DNA of 27,547 nt, taken from a virus. Positions 20,058 through 27,547 of this stretch are shown one piece after another. Below the pieces are notes generated by a model. The model did not search any database, was not told the DNA's origin, and was given only the letters and a program-made list of their open reading frames with translations. Position 1 is the first letter of the stretch, and the number at the start of each line of letters is the position of its first letter. A program made the position numbers and the translations under genes. The DNA is taken from positions 1 to 27,547 of the IMG/VR virus record IMGVR_UViG_3300035670_001046; one strand, given 5' to 3'.

Positions 20058-21713
20058 ATGCCAGTAAATGATTATATTCTATTCAGAAAAGGCTCCAGTA
20101 CAGAATGGAGTAGCGCTAATCCAGTATTAGCTAGCGGTGAACCAGGATTCGATATAACTAATAATATATTAAAAATTGGTGATGGAATTACAACTTGGTC
20201 ATTATTATCTCAAATATCCTCCTCAGATATCTATGTTTATGCTAAAAATACTACTGGTGGTCCACTAACTAAAGGACAAGCTGTTTATATTAGTGGTGCT
20301 CAGGGAGATCATCCTATATTAGCATTAGCTTCTGCCGCATCCGAAAGCTCTTCTAGTAAAACATTAGGATTACTAAAACAAAATTTAGATAATAATGAGT
20401 TTGGATATGTGGTTACGGAAGGCATACTAGGTGGATTAAATACAGACAGTGCCGGATCGGCCGGAGACACTGTTTGGCTTTCTCCGTCAACACCTGGCGG
20501 ATTAGTTTATGGATTATCTAATAAACCAAGTGCTCCTGATCATATGGTATTTATTGGTTATGTGTTAAGAAAAAATACTAATAATGGTACTATCTATGTT
20601 AAAGTACAAAATGGTTTTGAATTAGAAGAATTACATAATGTGGCTATTAGCGGAGTAACCAACGGACAATTTTTACAATATAATAGTGGTAGTGGGTTAT
20701 GGTTAGCTAGTAGTAGTGGTAATTTTACATCACTAAGCGTTAACAATACTGGAGTAAGTTTAAGTGGTCATGCTCATTTAAATACCGATATTACTAATTG
20801 GAATGAAGCTGTTGATGATAGAGTAAATGATTTATTGGTTGGAATTAGTGGAATTAATATTAGTTATAATGATAGCAGTAATATAATCAATATAGCGTAT
20901 ACTGGATCATCTGGTGGCGGCGGAGTAGTAATAAATAATTATTCTGATAATAGATTATTAACTAGTGATGGAACTAGTACCGGAATAGATACTGAAAGTG
21001 GATTAATATTTTTATCTAATGGAAATAAATTAGGAATTGGCACAACTGATCCTTACGGAAACTTAGGATTGAGTAATGGTTATTTTAATAGCACTGGCGA
21101 TTCTCAAAAAAGCTCGCTTACTGTTAGAAATAATACATCAAATAATAGTTCAACAACGCTATATACTGATGGAATTTCTGAAAAATTAGTATTACCAATT
21201 AGCGGTATTTGGAATTTTAATGTTAATTTGGCTTGCTTTAGTAGTACTAATGAAGGCGCTGCTGGTTGGAATTTTAGAGGGTGTATTAAAAGAAATAGTT
21301 CCACAACAGCTTTAATTGGATCAATTATAGAAGAAAATTTTATTGATAGTAGTCTTAATGGAGTAGCAGCAACAGTTGTAGCAAATACTGGAACACATAG
21401 TTTAGATATTAATGTTAATGGTTTAAATAGTAATAATATTCTTTGGACAGCAGGAGTAGATTTGGTTCAAACTCTTTTTAGAGGATCATCAGAGCCATCG
21501 ACTCCTACCCCAACGCCTTCTGTAACAGCTACACCGACTATAACTCCTACTATAACACCAACAGCCACAAATACAATAACACCAACAGTTACAACCAGTA
21601 TAACGAACACGCCCACAGTAACCAATACAACAACACGAACACCAACACCAACAGTTACTCCCACAACTACTCCACCATACATGGGTGGTCAAAAGTATAA
21701 CTTTATTCCATAA
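20058..21713 (+). CDS. Tail fibre/receptor protein with Mtd-like N-terminus and Thr-Pro tail, 551 aa
   Basis: N-terminal FRKGSSTEWSSANPVLASGEPG and ILKIGDGITTWSLL repeat the domain of the preceding fibre. Residues ~58-190 form a separate domain (YAKNTTGGPLTKGQAVYISG to NGTIYVKVQNG) common in fibre proteins. A mid-to-C-terminal beta-sandwich (~340-480) follows. The last ~70 residues are a TPTPTPSVTATPT-type Thr/Pro repeat ending GGQKYNFIP. The repeat is likely an extended, possibly glycosylated linker that presents the C-terminal tip. GAGG site upstream. Function in adsorption is inferred. Confidence 0.78.
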   Translation: MPVNDYILFRKGSSTEWSSANPVLASGEPGFDITNNILKIGDGITTWSLLSQISSSDIYVYAKNTTGGPLTKGQAVYISGAQGDHPILALASAASESSSSKTLGLLKQNLDNNEFGYVVTEGILGGLNTDSAGSAGDTVWLSPSTPGGLVYGLSNKPSAPDHMVFIGYVLRKNTNNGTIYVKVQNGFELEELHNVAISGVTNGQFLQYNSGSGLWLASSSGNFTSLSVNNTGVSLSGHAHLNTDITNWNEAVDDRVNDLLVGISGINISYNDSSNIINIAYTGSSGGGGVVINNYSDNRLLTSDGTSTGIDTESGLIFLSNGNKLGIGTTDPYGNLGLSNGYFNSTGDSQKSSLTVRNNTSNNSSTTLYTDGISEKLVLPISGIWNFNVNLACFSSTNEGAAGWNFRGCIKRNSSTTALIGSIIEENFIDSSLNGVAATVVANTGTHSLDINVNGLNSNNILWTAGVDLVQTLFRGSSEPSTPTPTPSVTATPTITPTITPTATNTITPTVTTSITNTPTVTNTTTRTPTPTVTPTTTPPYMGGQKYNFIP

Positions 21714-21724
21714 CAGAGATATTT

Positions 21725-24694
21725 ATGAGTATTAATTTTAATGATCATGATATTACTACTAGTGGAAATTTAACTGCTAATAGTGGAAATTTTACTAGTT
21801 TAAATATTAATAATAGTAATTTTAATAGTACTGTTAGTGGATTGCTTCCAACCATAGCTAATAGTGGAGATAATAGAGTTCTTACTAGCACAGGAAGCAC
21901 TGTTGGAATTAATGCTGAAAGTAATTTAACTTTTTCTGATTGTGTTTTAACCCTTGGTAGTACTGGTAATGAATCATCTTCAGTAATTCAACTGTACAAT
22001 AGTGATAGTGGAGATACTAATGTAAGTTTAAGATTATTTGATGCAAATAATAATTTAATGGTTTATATTGGTTCAGACGATGACTCCAACTCTAACGAGA
22101 TCACTAGTTTGTATTATCCATTAAATATTAATTCATCTGAAACTTTTACTCTATTCACTAGTAAGAATTTAGATATTTATGCTACAAGTGGAACCACATT
22201 AACTGGTGGAAATTTACGAATAGCTAATCAAACAGCTAGCACAATAGCTAGTTTTGATAGTAATAAAAATGTTACATCCTTAAGTACAGCAACCTATCCT
22301 AGTCTTACAGAATTAACTTATGTAAAAGGGGTAACAAGTGCAATCCAAACTCAGATTGACGACAAGAGTTCCTCGACTCATGTTCACGGCAATATAACAA
22401 ATGCTGGAGCCATAGGCTCTACGGCTAATTTGCCTTTGATTACAACCACAGGAGGCGCTATTACTGTTGGTTCATTCGGTACTGCTGCCAATACTTTTTG
22501 CCAAGGAAATGATAGTAGGCTTTCTGATAGTCGCACACCACTTAGTCATACCCACGGTAATATAACAAATGCTGGAGCAATTGGCTCAACAGCTAATTTA
22601 CCATTGATAACAACTACATCGGGAGCTATTACTGTTGGTTCATTCGGCACTGCTGCCAATACTTTTTGTCAAGGAAACGATAGTAGACTAAGTGATTCTC
22701 GCGCCCCAACAGGAGCCGCTGGCGGCGATTTAACTGGCACATATCCTAATCCTACACTAACTAATACTACGGTAGTTGCTGGAACATATAGAAGTGTTAC
22801 AGTAGATGCCAAGGGTAGAATTACTAGTGGAACTAATCCTACAACAATATCTGGTTATGGAATTACGGATGTTGGTAATGGAACACTCACTTTGAATGTT
22901 TCTGGAACCGGTTTGAGCGGATCAGCTTCTTTTACAGCTAATCAAAGCGGAAATACTACGTTTACGGTAACTTCTAATGCTACGAGCGCAAATACTGGTT
23001 CAACAATTGTGGCGCGTGATGCTTCTGGTAATTTTAGCGCCGGAACAATTACTGCTACGTTGAGCGGTAGTGCTTCAAATGCTACTCAATTAAATGGTAT
23101 AGCAGCAAGCAATTATTTTCGCGTCGATGGAACTTATCCAAATGCTGATATGAATGTTCCAGTAGAAGGTTATTGGCATGTAGCTTCGAATGCGGCAAAT
23201 ATGCCGGAGGCATCTTATGGTCATAGGTGGGACTACGATCACGCCGGTGATGGAAATTGGATTGCTCAATTTTATAGTCCAACTGGTGGAGATGCTGGTC
23301 TTTGGTTTCGTCAGAGAAGAAGTGGCACATGGCAAACATGGCGTAAATTCTTAGATAGTACAACATATAATTCTTACTCACCAACATTAACTGGAACCGG
23401 TGCTAGTGGAACATGGGGAATTAGTATATCTGGTGGATTAACAGGAACAAACATAAATCTTGGTTTTAGTCTTAGTACCGCAACAATATCTTATGGTGGA
23501 CATGCTGGTCCACAAATACAATCACAGGGCGGCGGAGCAGCAATGATGTCGTTTCATAGACCTGGTGCATACGCTGTGAATTTTGGATTAGATTCAGACA
23601 ATGTGTTAAAAGTTGGTGGATGGAGTATGGGAGCTAATGCATATCCTATATTACATAGTAATAATTATAATTCTTATGCACCTACTTTAACTGGTGGTAA
23701 TGCTAGTGGAACTTGGAGTATTAATGTCACAGGAACAGCGGCTGGTGAAACTTTAGCAACTGTTACTGGAAGAGGAGCAAGCACAACAACCAATATTACC
23801 ACTACTGGAGCAGTGTATGCTAATAATTGGTATCGGTCTTATGGAAATAGTGGATGGTTTAATGAAACATATGCTGGTGGAATATGGATGACAGATTCTA
23901 CATGGATTAGAATTTATAATAATAAACAATTTCTTGTTGATAATATTATACAGTCTGGAGCTAGTGTCAGAGCGCCAATATTTTATGATACTAACAATCT
24001 GGGATATTATTTAGATCCTGATAGTACCTCTAATCTCAATAGAGTAAATGCCATAGGATGGGATACAACTGGTAGAAATTATAGTAGAGAATGGATAGAA
24101 TTTACAAATCATAGCGGATTATATTCTCCATTAAATGGGGCACATTTTTATCCTAATAATGCTAGTTATGGAGCTTGGAGAGTAGTCGGAACAAGAAATG
24201 GCTGGGGTGGATTAGAATTTGATAGTACTGGTGCTGGTCAAATCAGTTTGATGATGAATTCTGGTCACACAGGAGTTCATAATAATACTTATGGTTGGCA
24301 GTGGTATTGGACAGGTGGTACGTTTTATGTGAGCAAAGGATCTTATGGTGGTAGTGAAGTTGCGGTTTTGGATTCTTCTAACTTCGCTTCTATCGCTCCT
24401 GTATCTAGTAGAACTTTTAGAGCATGGGGGGTTTATGACGGCACTGCCTCATCAGCAAATCCCGGTGACGGCATTAATATGGGAACAATGACAAGAAGTG
24501 GTACCGCAACTTACACCTGTAATTTTTCAATAACACTACCAAATGCGAATTATGGAGTATTAGTAAGTGGACAAGTAGGTAGTATGGTTACTCAAACTCG
24601 GACTACTACTAGTGTTGTTATAGTTGCTCAAAATTTGAATGGTACTCAAACCCAAGCTACTTATTTTACTTTAGGAATTATAGACACTGTTTAA
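21725..24694 (+). CDS. Large tail fibre, 989 aa
   Basis: Longest gene in the window. It starts directly after the previous stop with an AGAG site. The N-terminal region is Asn/Ser/Thr-rich. Residues ~221-326 are two 56-aa tandem repeats starting HGNITNAGAIGSTANLPLI. A GGDLTGTYPNPTL and VDAKGRIT pair follow, typical of phage and phage-like fibre repeats. Residues ~470-545 (HRWDYDHAGDGNWIAQFYS, RSGTWQTWRKFLDS) match long-tail-fibre modules. The C-terminal ~100 residues (RAWGVYDGT... to IDTV) form a compact tip of a kind common in such fibres. Probably the distal receptor-binding fibre. Confidence 0.82.
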   Translation: MSINFNDHDITTSGNLTANSGNFTSLNINNSNFNSTVSGLLPTIANSGDNRVLTSTGSTVGINAESNLTFSDCVLTLGSTGNESSSVIQLYNSDSGDTNVSLRLFDANNNLMVYIGSDDDSNSNEITSLYYPLNINSSETFTLFTSKNLDIYATSGTTLTGGNLRIANQTASTIASFDSNKNVTSLSTATYPSLTELTYVKGVTSAIQTQIDDKSSSTHVHGNITNAGAIGSTANLPLITTTGGAITVGSFGTAANTFCQGNDSRLSDSRTPLSHTHGNITNAGAIGSTANLPLITTTSGAITVGSFGTAANTFCQGNDSRLSDSRAPTGAAGGDLTGTYPNPTLTNTTVVAGTYRSVTVDAKGRITSGTNPTTISGYGITDVGNGTLTLNVSGTGLSGSASFTANQSGNTTFTVTSNATSANTGSTIVARDASGNFSAGTITATLSGSASNATQLNGIAASNYFRVDGTYPNADMNVPVEGYWHVASNAANMPEASYGHRWDYDHAGDGNWIAQFYSPTGGDAGLWFRQRRSGTWQTWRKFLDSTTYNSYSPTLTGTGASGTWGISISGGLTGTNINLGFSLSTATISYGGHAGPQIQSQGGGAAMMSFHRPGAYAVNFGLDSDNVLKVGGWSMGANAYPILHSNNYNSYAPTLTGGNASGTWSINVTGTAAGETLATVTGRGASTTTNITTTGAVYANNWYRSYGNSGWFNETYAGGIWMTDSTWIRIYNNKQFLVDNIIQSGASVRAPIFYDTNNLGYYLDPDSTSNLNRVNAIGWDTTGRNYSREWIEFTNHSGLYSPLNGAHFYPNNASYGAWRVVGTRNGWGGLEFDSTGAGQISLMMNSGHTGVHNNTYGWQWYWTGGTFYVSKGSYGGSEVAVLDSSNFASIAPVSSRTFRAWGVYDGTASSANPGDGINMGTMTRSGTATYTCNFSITLPNANYGVLVSGQVGSMVTQTRTTTSVVIVAQNLNGTQTQATYFTLGIIDTV
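22385..22702 (+). repeat. In-frame tandem repeat in the 989-aa fibre (168-bp unit)
   Basis: Unit 1 at 22385-22552, unit 2 from 22553 (nearly complete, to 22702). They share almost all codons' amino acids with scattered synonymous changes, one Gly-to-Ser among substitutions. A 168-bp unit keeps the frame, so copies can be added or lost by recombination, changing fibre length. Confidence 0.9.
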
Positions 24695-24713
24695 GATATG
24701 AGAAAGGATTTTT

Positions 24714-25277
24714 ATGACTAATTTTATATTTCCATATGAGGATCATATTAGCACCGGCATAGTATTTAAAGGAGTATCAGAAATAGATGCTATACGCTCT
24801 TCTGTACCTTCTGGAATACCAATTTTTATTTTTAGTGGCGAAAATCATATGGTATTACCAGACAATTATGATGAGATATTTTTTGAAGCATTGATTGCCG
24901 ATTTTACTGATCCTGACGCATACGGAACTGGCATGTCGTATCAAGAACTAATAAAATATAACTCTGATAATAATATTGATAATTCAATAACTATAAGTGA
25001 AATAAATAAGGTTAAAAATAGAACCATAAGTATAAATATGAATAAAGCACGAAACATTTGGAAAGATAAACTACGAACAGACAGAAAGCCACTATTAGAA
25101 GCTCTCGATGTTCAGTATATTAGAGCATTAGAGCGTGGACAAACAGAAACTATACAAAAAATTGTGAAGAAAAAAGAATTTCTAAGAGATATTACAGAAG
25201 ATCCGCGAATAGAAAATGCACAAAATATTAATGATTTAAAAGAAGTAACTATTCCACCAAATTTTATAGAGGAGTAA
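24714..25277 (+). CDS. Putative tail-fibre assembly-like protein, 187 aa
   Basis: AAAGGA site. The N-terminal ~90 residues form a small alpha/beta domain (IDAIRSSVPSGIPIFIFSG). The C-terminal half is helical and charged: KARNIWKDKLRTDRKPLLEAL, DVQYIRALERGQTETIQKI, KKKEFLRDITEDPRIENAQ. A helical tail with LR..R..LL..LD..Y.RALE..LRD occurs in many phage proteins downstream of fibres, often annotated as fibre assembly or chaperone-like. Position after the 989-aa fibre agrees. The specific role is unproven. Confidence 0.55.
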   Translation: MTNFIFPYEDHISTGIVFKGVSEIDAIRSSVPSGIPIFIFSGENHMVLPDNYDEIFFEALIADFTDPDAYGTGMSYQELIKYNSDNNIDNSITISEINKVKNRTISINMNKARNIWKDKLRTDRKPLLEALDVQYIRALERGQTETIQKIVKKKEFLRDITEDPRIENAQNINDLKEVTIPPNFIEE

Positions 25278-25281
25278 TTTT

Positions 25282-25608
25282 ATGAGTTTACCAGTATTAG
25301 CACCTGTTGAGCCAAGCGTAATTCCAGCAAAAACATATGATAAATTGTGGATTCAAGATGTGATGATTAGCGCTCCTCATCCGGCCCAAGATGCCACATG
25401 CTCTGTTAGAATGGTCAAATTCGGAGTATTTGATGGAATTCCAGAAATTGAACCTGGTAATAATGGAATATGGATGAATATTGATGGTATTTTAACAAAA
25501 AGTTTAGAAGACAATGACCTTGCAAATATTATCCAGTCTCTACTATTATATATACAAAAGGTTGGTGTTGAAAAAGGTATTGTGGCACCGCCAGCAAATC
25601 CAGAATAA
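25282..25608 (+). CDS. Hypothetical structural protein, 108 aa
   Basis: GAGGAG site. Starts MSLPVLAPVEPSVIPAKTY; Pro-rich N-terminus, then probable beta strands (DKLWIQDVMISAP, CSVRMVKFGVFD), and a C-terminal helix IIQSLLLYIQKVG. It could be a small virion or tail-tip component by position, 4 nt after the previous stop. No family is recognised. Confidence 0.65.
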   Translation: MSLPVLAPVEPSVIPAKTYDKLWIQDVMISAPHPAQDATCSVRMVKFGVFDGIPEIEPGNNGIWMNIDGILTKSLEDNDLANIIQSLLLYIQKVGVEKGIVAPPANPE

Positions 25609-25619
25609 GGGGAAAAATT

Positions 25620-25805
25620 ATGGAATTAAGTCAAGGTGATATTCAGAATCTTATGGTTGTTATTGATATGGCTACTCAAAGGGGTGTTTTTAAGGCTAGT
25701 GATTTGGTAGCTATTGGTCAACTTTATGAAAAACTAAGTTCTATAAGCAAGAATTTAACTGAACAAAATAATAAAGTTGGATCAAATTCACCAGCTCCAG
25801 CCTGA
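25620..25805 (+). CDS. Hypothetical small helical protein, 61 aa
   Basis: AAGGGG site. Starts MELSQGDIQNLMVVIDMAT; helical, with a Gln/Asn/Ser tail ending SNSPAPA. It lies 11 nt after the 25282 gene, so it shares its transcript. The stop codon falls in the left arm of an inverted repeat whose right arm overlaps the next gene's ribosome site (25801-25864). No family is recognised. Confidence 0.65.
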   Translation: MELSQGDIQNLMVVIDMATQRGVFKASDLVAIGQLYEKLSSISKNLTEQNNKVGSNSPAPA

Positions 25806-25864
25806 AGCGTATTAAGCTAGTTGCTACTTTATAATGGTGTATAAGTTAAATACTAACCTTCAGG
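25801..25864 (+). promoter_or_regulatory. Inverted repeat with ATGGTGTATA site 3 in the loop
   Basis: CCTGAAG (25801-25807) and CTTCAGG (25858-25864) are perfect 7-nt arms around a 50-nt loop holding AAGCTA (25814), TTTATAAT and ATGGTGTATAAG (25834-25845). The right arm covers part of the CAGGGG ribosome site of the 25874 gene. The site may combine a promoter with a translation-gating fold; both uses are inferred. Confidence 0.45.
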
Positions 25865-25873
25865 GGATACTCT

Positions 25874-26392
25874 ATGAGCTGGCAACTAGAAATACCAATT
25901 ATAGTTCGTAGTTTAATTAATGATCTTAGTGATAATCCAACATATAGTGACGAAAGAATCCAGCAACTAATAGTTGTAGCGGCTCAATACGTTACGAGAG
26001 AAGTTAATTTAAATAACGAATATAGTATTAATATTATCAATCCTGATATAATTCCTGATCCTACTCTTTTAGAAAATAAAGATGTGGATTTTATTAGTTT
26101 TGTTGCATTAAAATCGTCTTGCTTTCTAGATCAAAGTAGTTTACGCACACGGGCCGCTACAGAGGGCATTAGGGCCGCATTGGGACCAGCTAATATTAGT
26201 GTTGGTGGCAATAGCTCTTATCAATTTCTTTTAGCTAATGGTCCTTGTAAAATGTATGAGGACCTAAAACTTGATTATGAAATTGGTAATACTACCTTGC
26301 TACGAGGTATTCTTAGTCCGTTTGTTGGTAATAATTTTGATCCGAGTTATTTACGATATCCTGGCGATCATGCTAGAGACCTTTATAGTTAA
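25874..26392 (+). CDS. Head-tail adaptor (gp6-like) candidate, 172 aa
   Basis: AGGGG site. N-terminal helices with IIVRSLINDLSDNPTYSDERI and IVVAAQYVTREV, then YSINIINPDIIPDPT and FISFVALKSSCFL, are the pattern of head-completion adaptor proteins that sit under the portal (head-tail connector, HK97 gp6-type). A C-terminal region (~120-172) is less clear. Finding it after the fibre genes rather than after the capsid gene suggests the module order was rearranged, with an endonuclease and fibres inserted between. Assignment rests on pattern only. Confidence 0.6.
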   Translation: MSWQLEIPIIVRSLINDLSDNPTYSDERIQQLIVVAAQYVTREVNLNNEYSINIINPDIIPDPTLLENKDVDFISFVALKSSCFLDQSSLRTRAATEGIRAALGPANISVGGNSSYQFLLANGPCKMYEDLKLDYEIGNTTLLRGILSPFVGNNFDPSYLRYPGDHARDLYS

Positions 26393-26404
26393 TGGAATAA
26401 TTCT

Positions 26405-27403
26405 ATGGTAGCTGTTAATTATAATTTTCCAATAGAAAAAGGATCTGATTTTCAGATTAATTTTGTATATAATAACAGTTCCGGCGACCCGATAAATCTT
26501 AGTAATAAGTGTGTCGAATTTGGCATACTAGGCGACGACGGATCTATTAGAAAATATTCTAGTCAAGCATTAGCTAATTATGATGTTGATGGATGGAGCA
26601 TAACAGGAGATAATCTCGGAACTATAGTAATAAAATTTAGTGCGGATCATACAAAATCTTTTAATTTTTTAACAGCAGTTTACGATCTTGATGTTAAAAA
26701 TGTCGGAACCATTAAACTTAATAATGTTAGATTGTCTCAAGGAAGTATCAATCTAATAGATAGAAATTTAACTATTGATCCTAATTGTGCAATTAGTTTG
26801 GATCCTTTGGTTGTACAAACAACCAATTTACCAACAACCACAGGCAGCAATATACCAACACCAACACCAACTGTTACAGAAGAAACAGATTTTTGCTTAC
26901 CATATGATTGTGGTCCACTAGATCTATTTTCTGTAGTTTATAATGGCAGTGGTTTAACTATTAATGATTTGTCTACAACAAGCGGTTCTGTTAATGTTAC
27001 GAATACAGGAATCATATCTAATATAGAACTGGCTATTAACAAACTAAATCACTCCAACGTAACAGACTTGGTTTTGTTGTTGTCTCCACCAAGCGGAGAT
27101 AAAATACTACTATCTGCTAATCACAAAATACCGAATTATTCCAATAATTTTAGTTTTATGTTTAGTAACAAAGCTGATAGTAATAAATATTTACATAATA
27201 TATCTAATGGTCAAACTTGTAGAATTTATGATAAAACATCCATTGTTAATTATAATAATGAATCTCTAAATAGTAATTTTGATCATTTATTTAATAGTTC
27301 TGTAACCGGTGTATGGAATCTTATTATAAAAGATACTGATCCAACTAGTAGTGGAAATATTGATTCTTGGAAACTAGTTATAACATATGATAGTAATATT
27401 TAA
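26405..27403 (+). CDS. BppU-like domain + Thr/Pro linker + P-domain protein, 332 aa
   Basis: Residues ~6-130 (YNFPIEKGSDFQINFVYNN, GDPINLSNKCVEFGIL) repeat the domain of the 17751-18155 protein. A PTPTPTVTEE linker with flanking Thr/Asn follows (~140-165). Residues ~175-332 read as a P-domain (Homo B, as after subtilisin-like proteases): IISNIELAINKLNHSNVTDLV, LLLSPPSGDKILL, TGVWNLIIKDTDPT and GNIDSWKLVITYD. In cells P-domains stabilise or bind; here a tail-anchored P-domain could bind the host surface. The ribosome site is weak (GGAA). The domain calls are by eye. Confidence 0.65.
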   Translation: MVAVNYNFPIEKGSDFQINFVYNNSSGDPINLSNKCVEFGILGDDGSIRKYSSQALANYDVDGWSITGDNLGTIVIKFSADHTKSFNFLTAVYDLDVKNVGTIKLNNVRLSQGSINLIDRNLTIDPNCAISLDPLVVQTTNLPTTTGSNIPTPTPTVTEETDFCLPYDCGPLDLFSVVYNGSGLTINDLSTTSGSVNVTNTGIISNIELAINKLNHSNVTDLVLLLSPPSGDKILLSANHKIPNYSNNFSFMFSNKADSNKYLHNISNGQTCRIYDKTSIVNYNNESLNSNFDHLFNSSVTGVWNLIIKDTDPTSSGNIDSWKLVITYDSNI

Positions 27404-27426
27404 TCCTTTCAAAGAAATATAATACA

Positions 27427-27547
27427 ATGAATATAGACAAATCTATAAACACTAATCCTATTAATAATGGTCGTACCACTATTAAAATAGCAAATTCTTT
27501 TCAAGTATTAGATACTAGCAAAGACACAGATCCAGAATTAGCAAGTA
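27427..27547 (+). CDS. N-terminal fragment of a tail-region gene, cut by window edge
   Basis: ATG 27427 opens a frame starting MNIDKSINTNPINNGRTTI and reading to the last base (40 codons). Asn/Ser/Thr-rich like the upstream fibre genes. The ribosome site is poor (AAAGAAAT). Product unknown. Confidence 0.5.
   Translation, partial: MNIDKSINTNPINNGRTTIKIANSFQVLDTSKDTDPELAS

Noticed and set aside
21467-21692. Minus-strand Val/Gly- and Cys-rich frames opposite 21467-21692
   Set aside because: They are the antisense of the Thr/Pro repeat in the fibre gene; low-complexity shadows.
18415-21713. Diversity-generating retroelement because of the Mtd-like N-terminal domains
   Set aside because: No reverse transcriptase gene and no template/variable repeat pair is seen in the window; the domain is common in ordinary fibres.

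Overview
The window is a piece of a tailed double-stranded DNA phage genome (Caudoviricetes). It holds a recognisable packaging and head block on the + strand: large terminase, portal, prohead protease/scaffold, decoration protein, HK97-fold major capsid protein. Tail-fibre and adaptor genes follow. No ribosomal, tRNA, CRISPR or integrase genes are visible. The host cannot be named from the sequence. The late genes are AT-rich, while the first ~2 kb is visibly richer in G+C. A family of CxC...WCEQN proteins next to the terminase and the fucose-pathway genes look like what is seen in uncultured aquatic phages; that is an impression, not a search result.

Layout. (1) 1-2000: small genes on the minus strand (38-72 aa where complete), probably early, packed as [hairpin + conserved box + GAAAGAGAG-type ribosome site + gene] cassettes. 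Two copies of a repeat-rich regulatory module, each with a TGGCAC-N5-GTGCA element, head two short operons. (2) 2000-2230: strand switch, with a perfect sigma-54-like motif and a sigma-70-type promoter pointing right. (3) 2234-8447: an accessory block bracketed by two paralogous CxC...WCEQN genes. It has GNA1-like acetyltransferase and GDP-L-fucose synthase on the minus strand, and on the plus strand a small gene, a divergent sigma factor, an HTH/coiled-coil protein, GDP-mannose 4,6-dehydratase, an HNH protein and an ERCC4-type nuclease. (4) 8440-15861: DNA packaging and head genes, closed by a strong terminator. (5) 15989-17689: a free-standing EDxHD/Vsr-like homing endonuclease with its own promoter. 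(6) 17751-27403: fibre and adsorption proteins, including two with an Mtd-like N-terminal domain, a 989-aa fibre with a 56-aa tandem repeat, a likely head-tail adaptor, and a BppU-like protein fused to a P-domain. A further gene runs off the right edge.

How it may work together. Three promoter-like signal classes can be read. TTGACA-N16-TATTAT (2165, 4519, 15940) would use the host housekeeping sigma. TGGCAC-N5-[GT]TGCA (817, 1770, 2051) looks sigma-54-like. ATGGTGTATA (12703, 17694, 25834) lies 40-57 nt before structural genes and could be read by the phage-encoded sigma factor at 4719-5360. GDP-mannose dehydratase plus GDP-fucose synthase would convert GDP-mannose to GDP-L-fucose, presumably for a surface or virion glycan. 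These functional links are inference; the motifs and coordinates are read directly.
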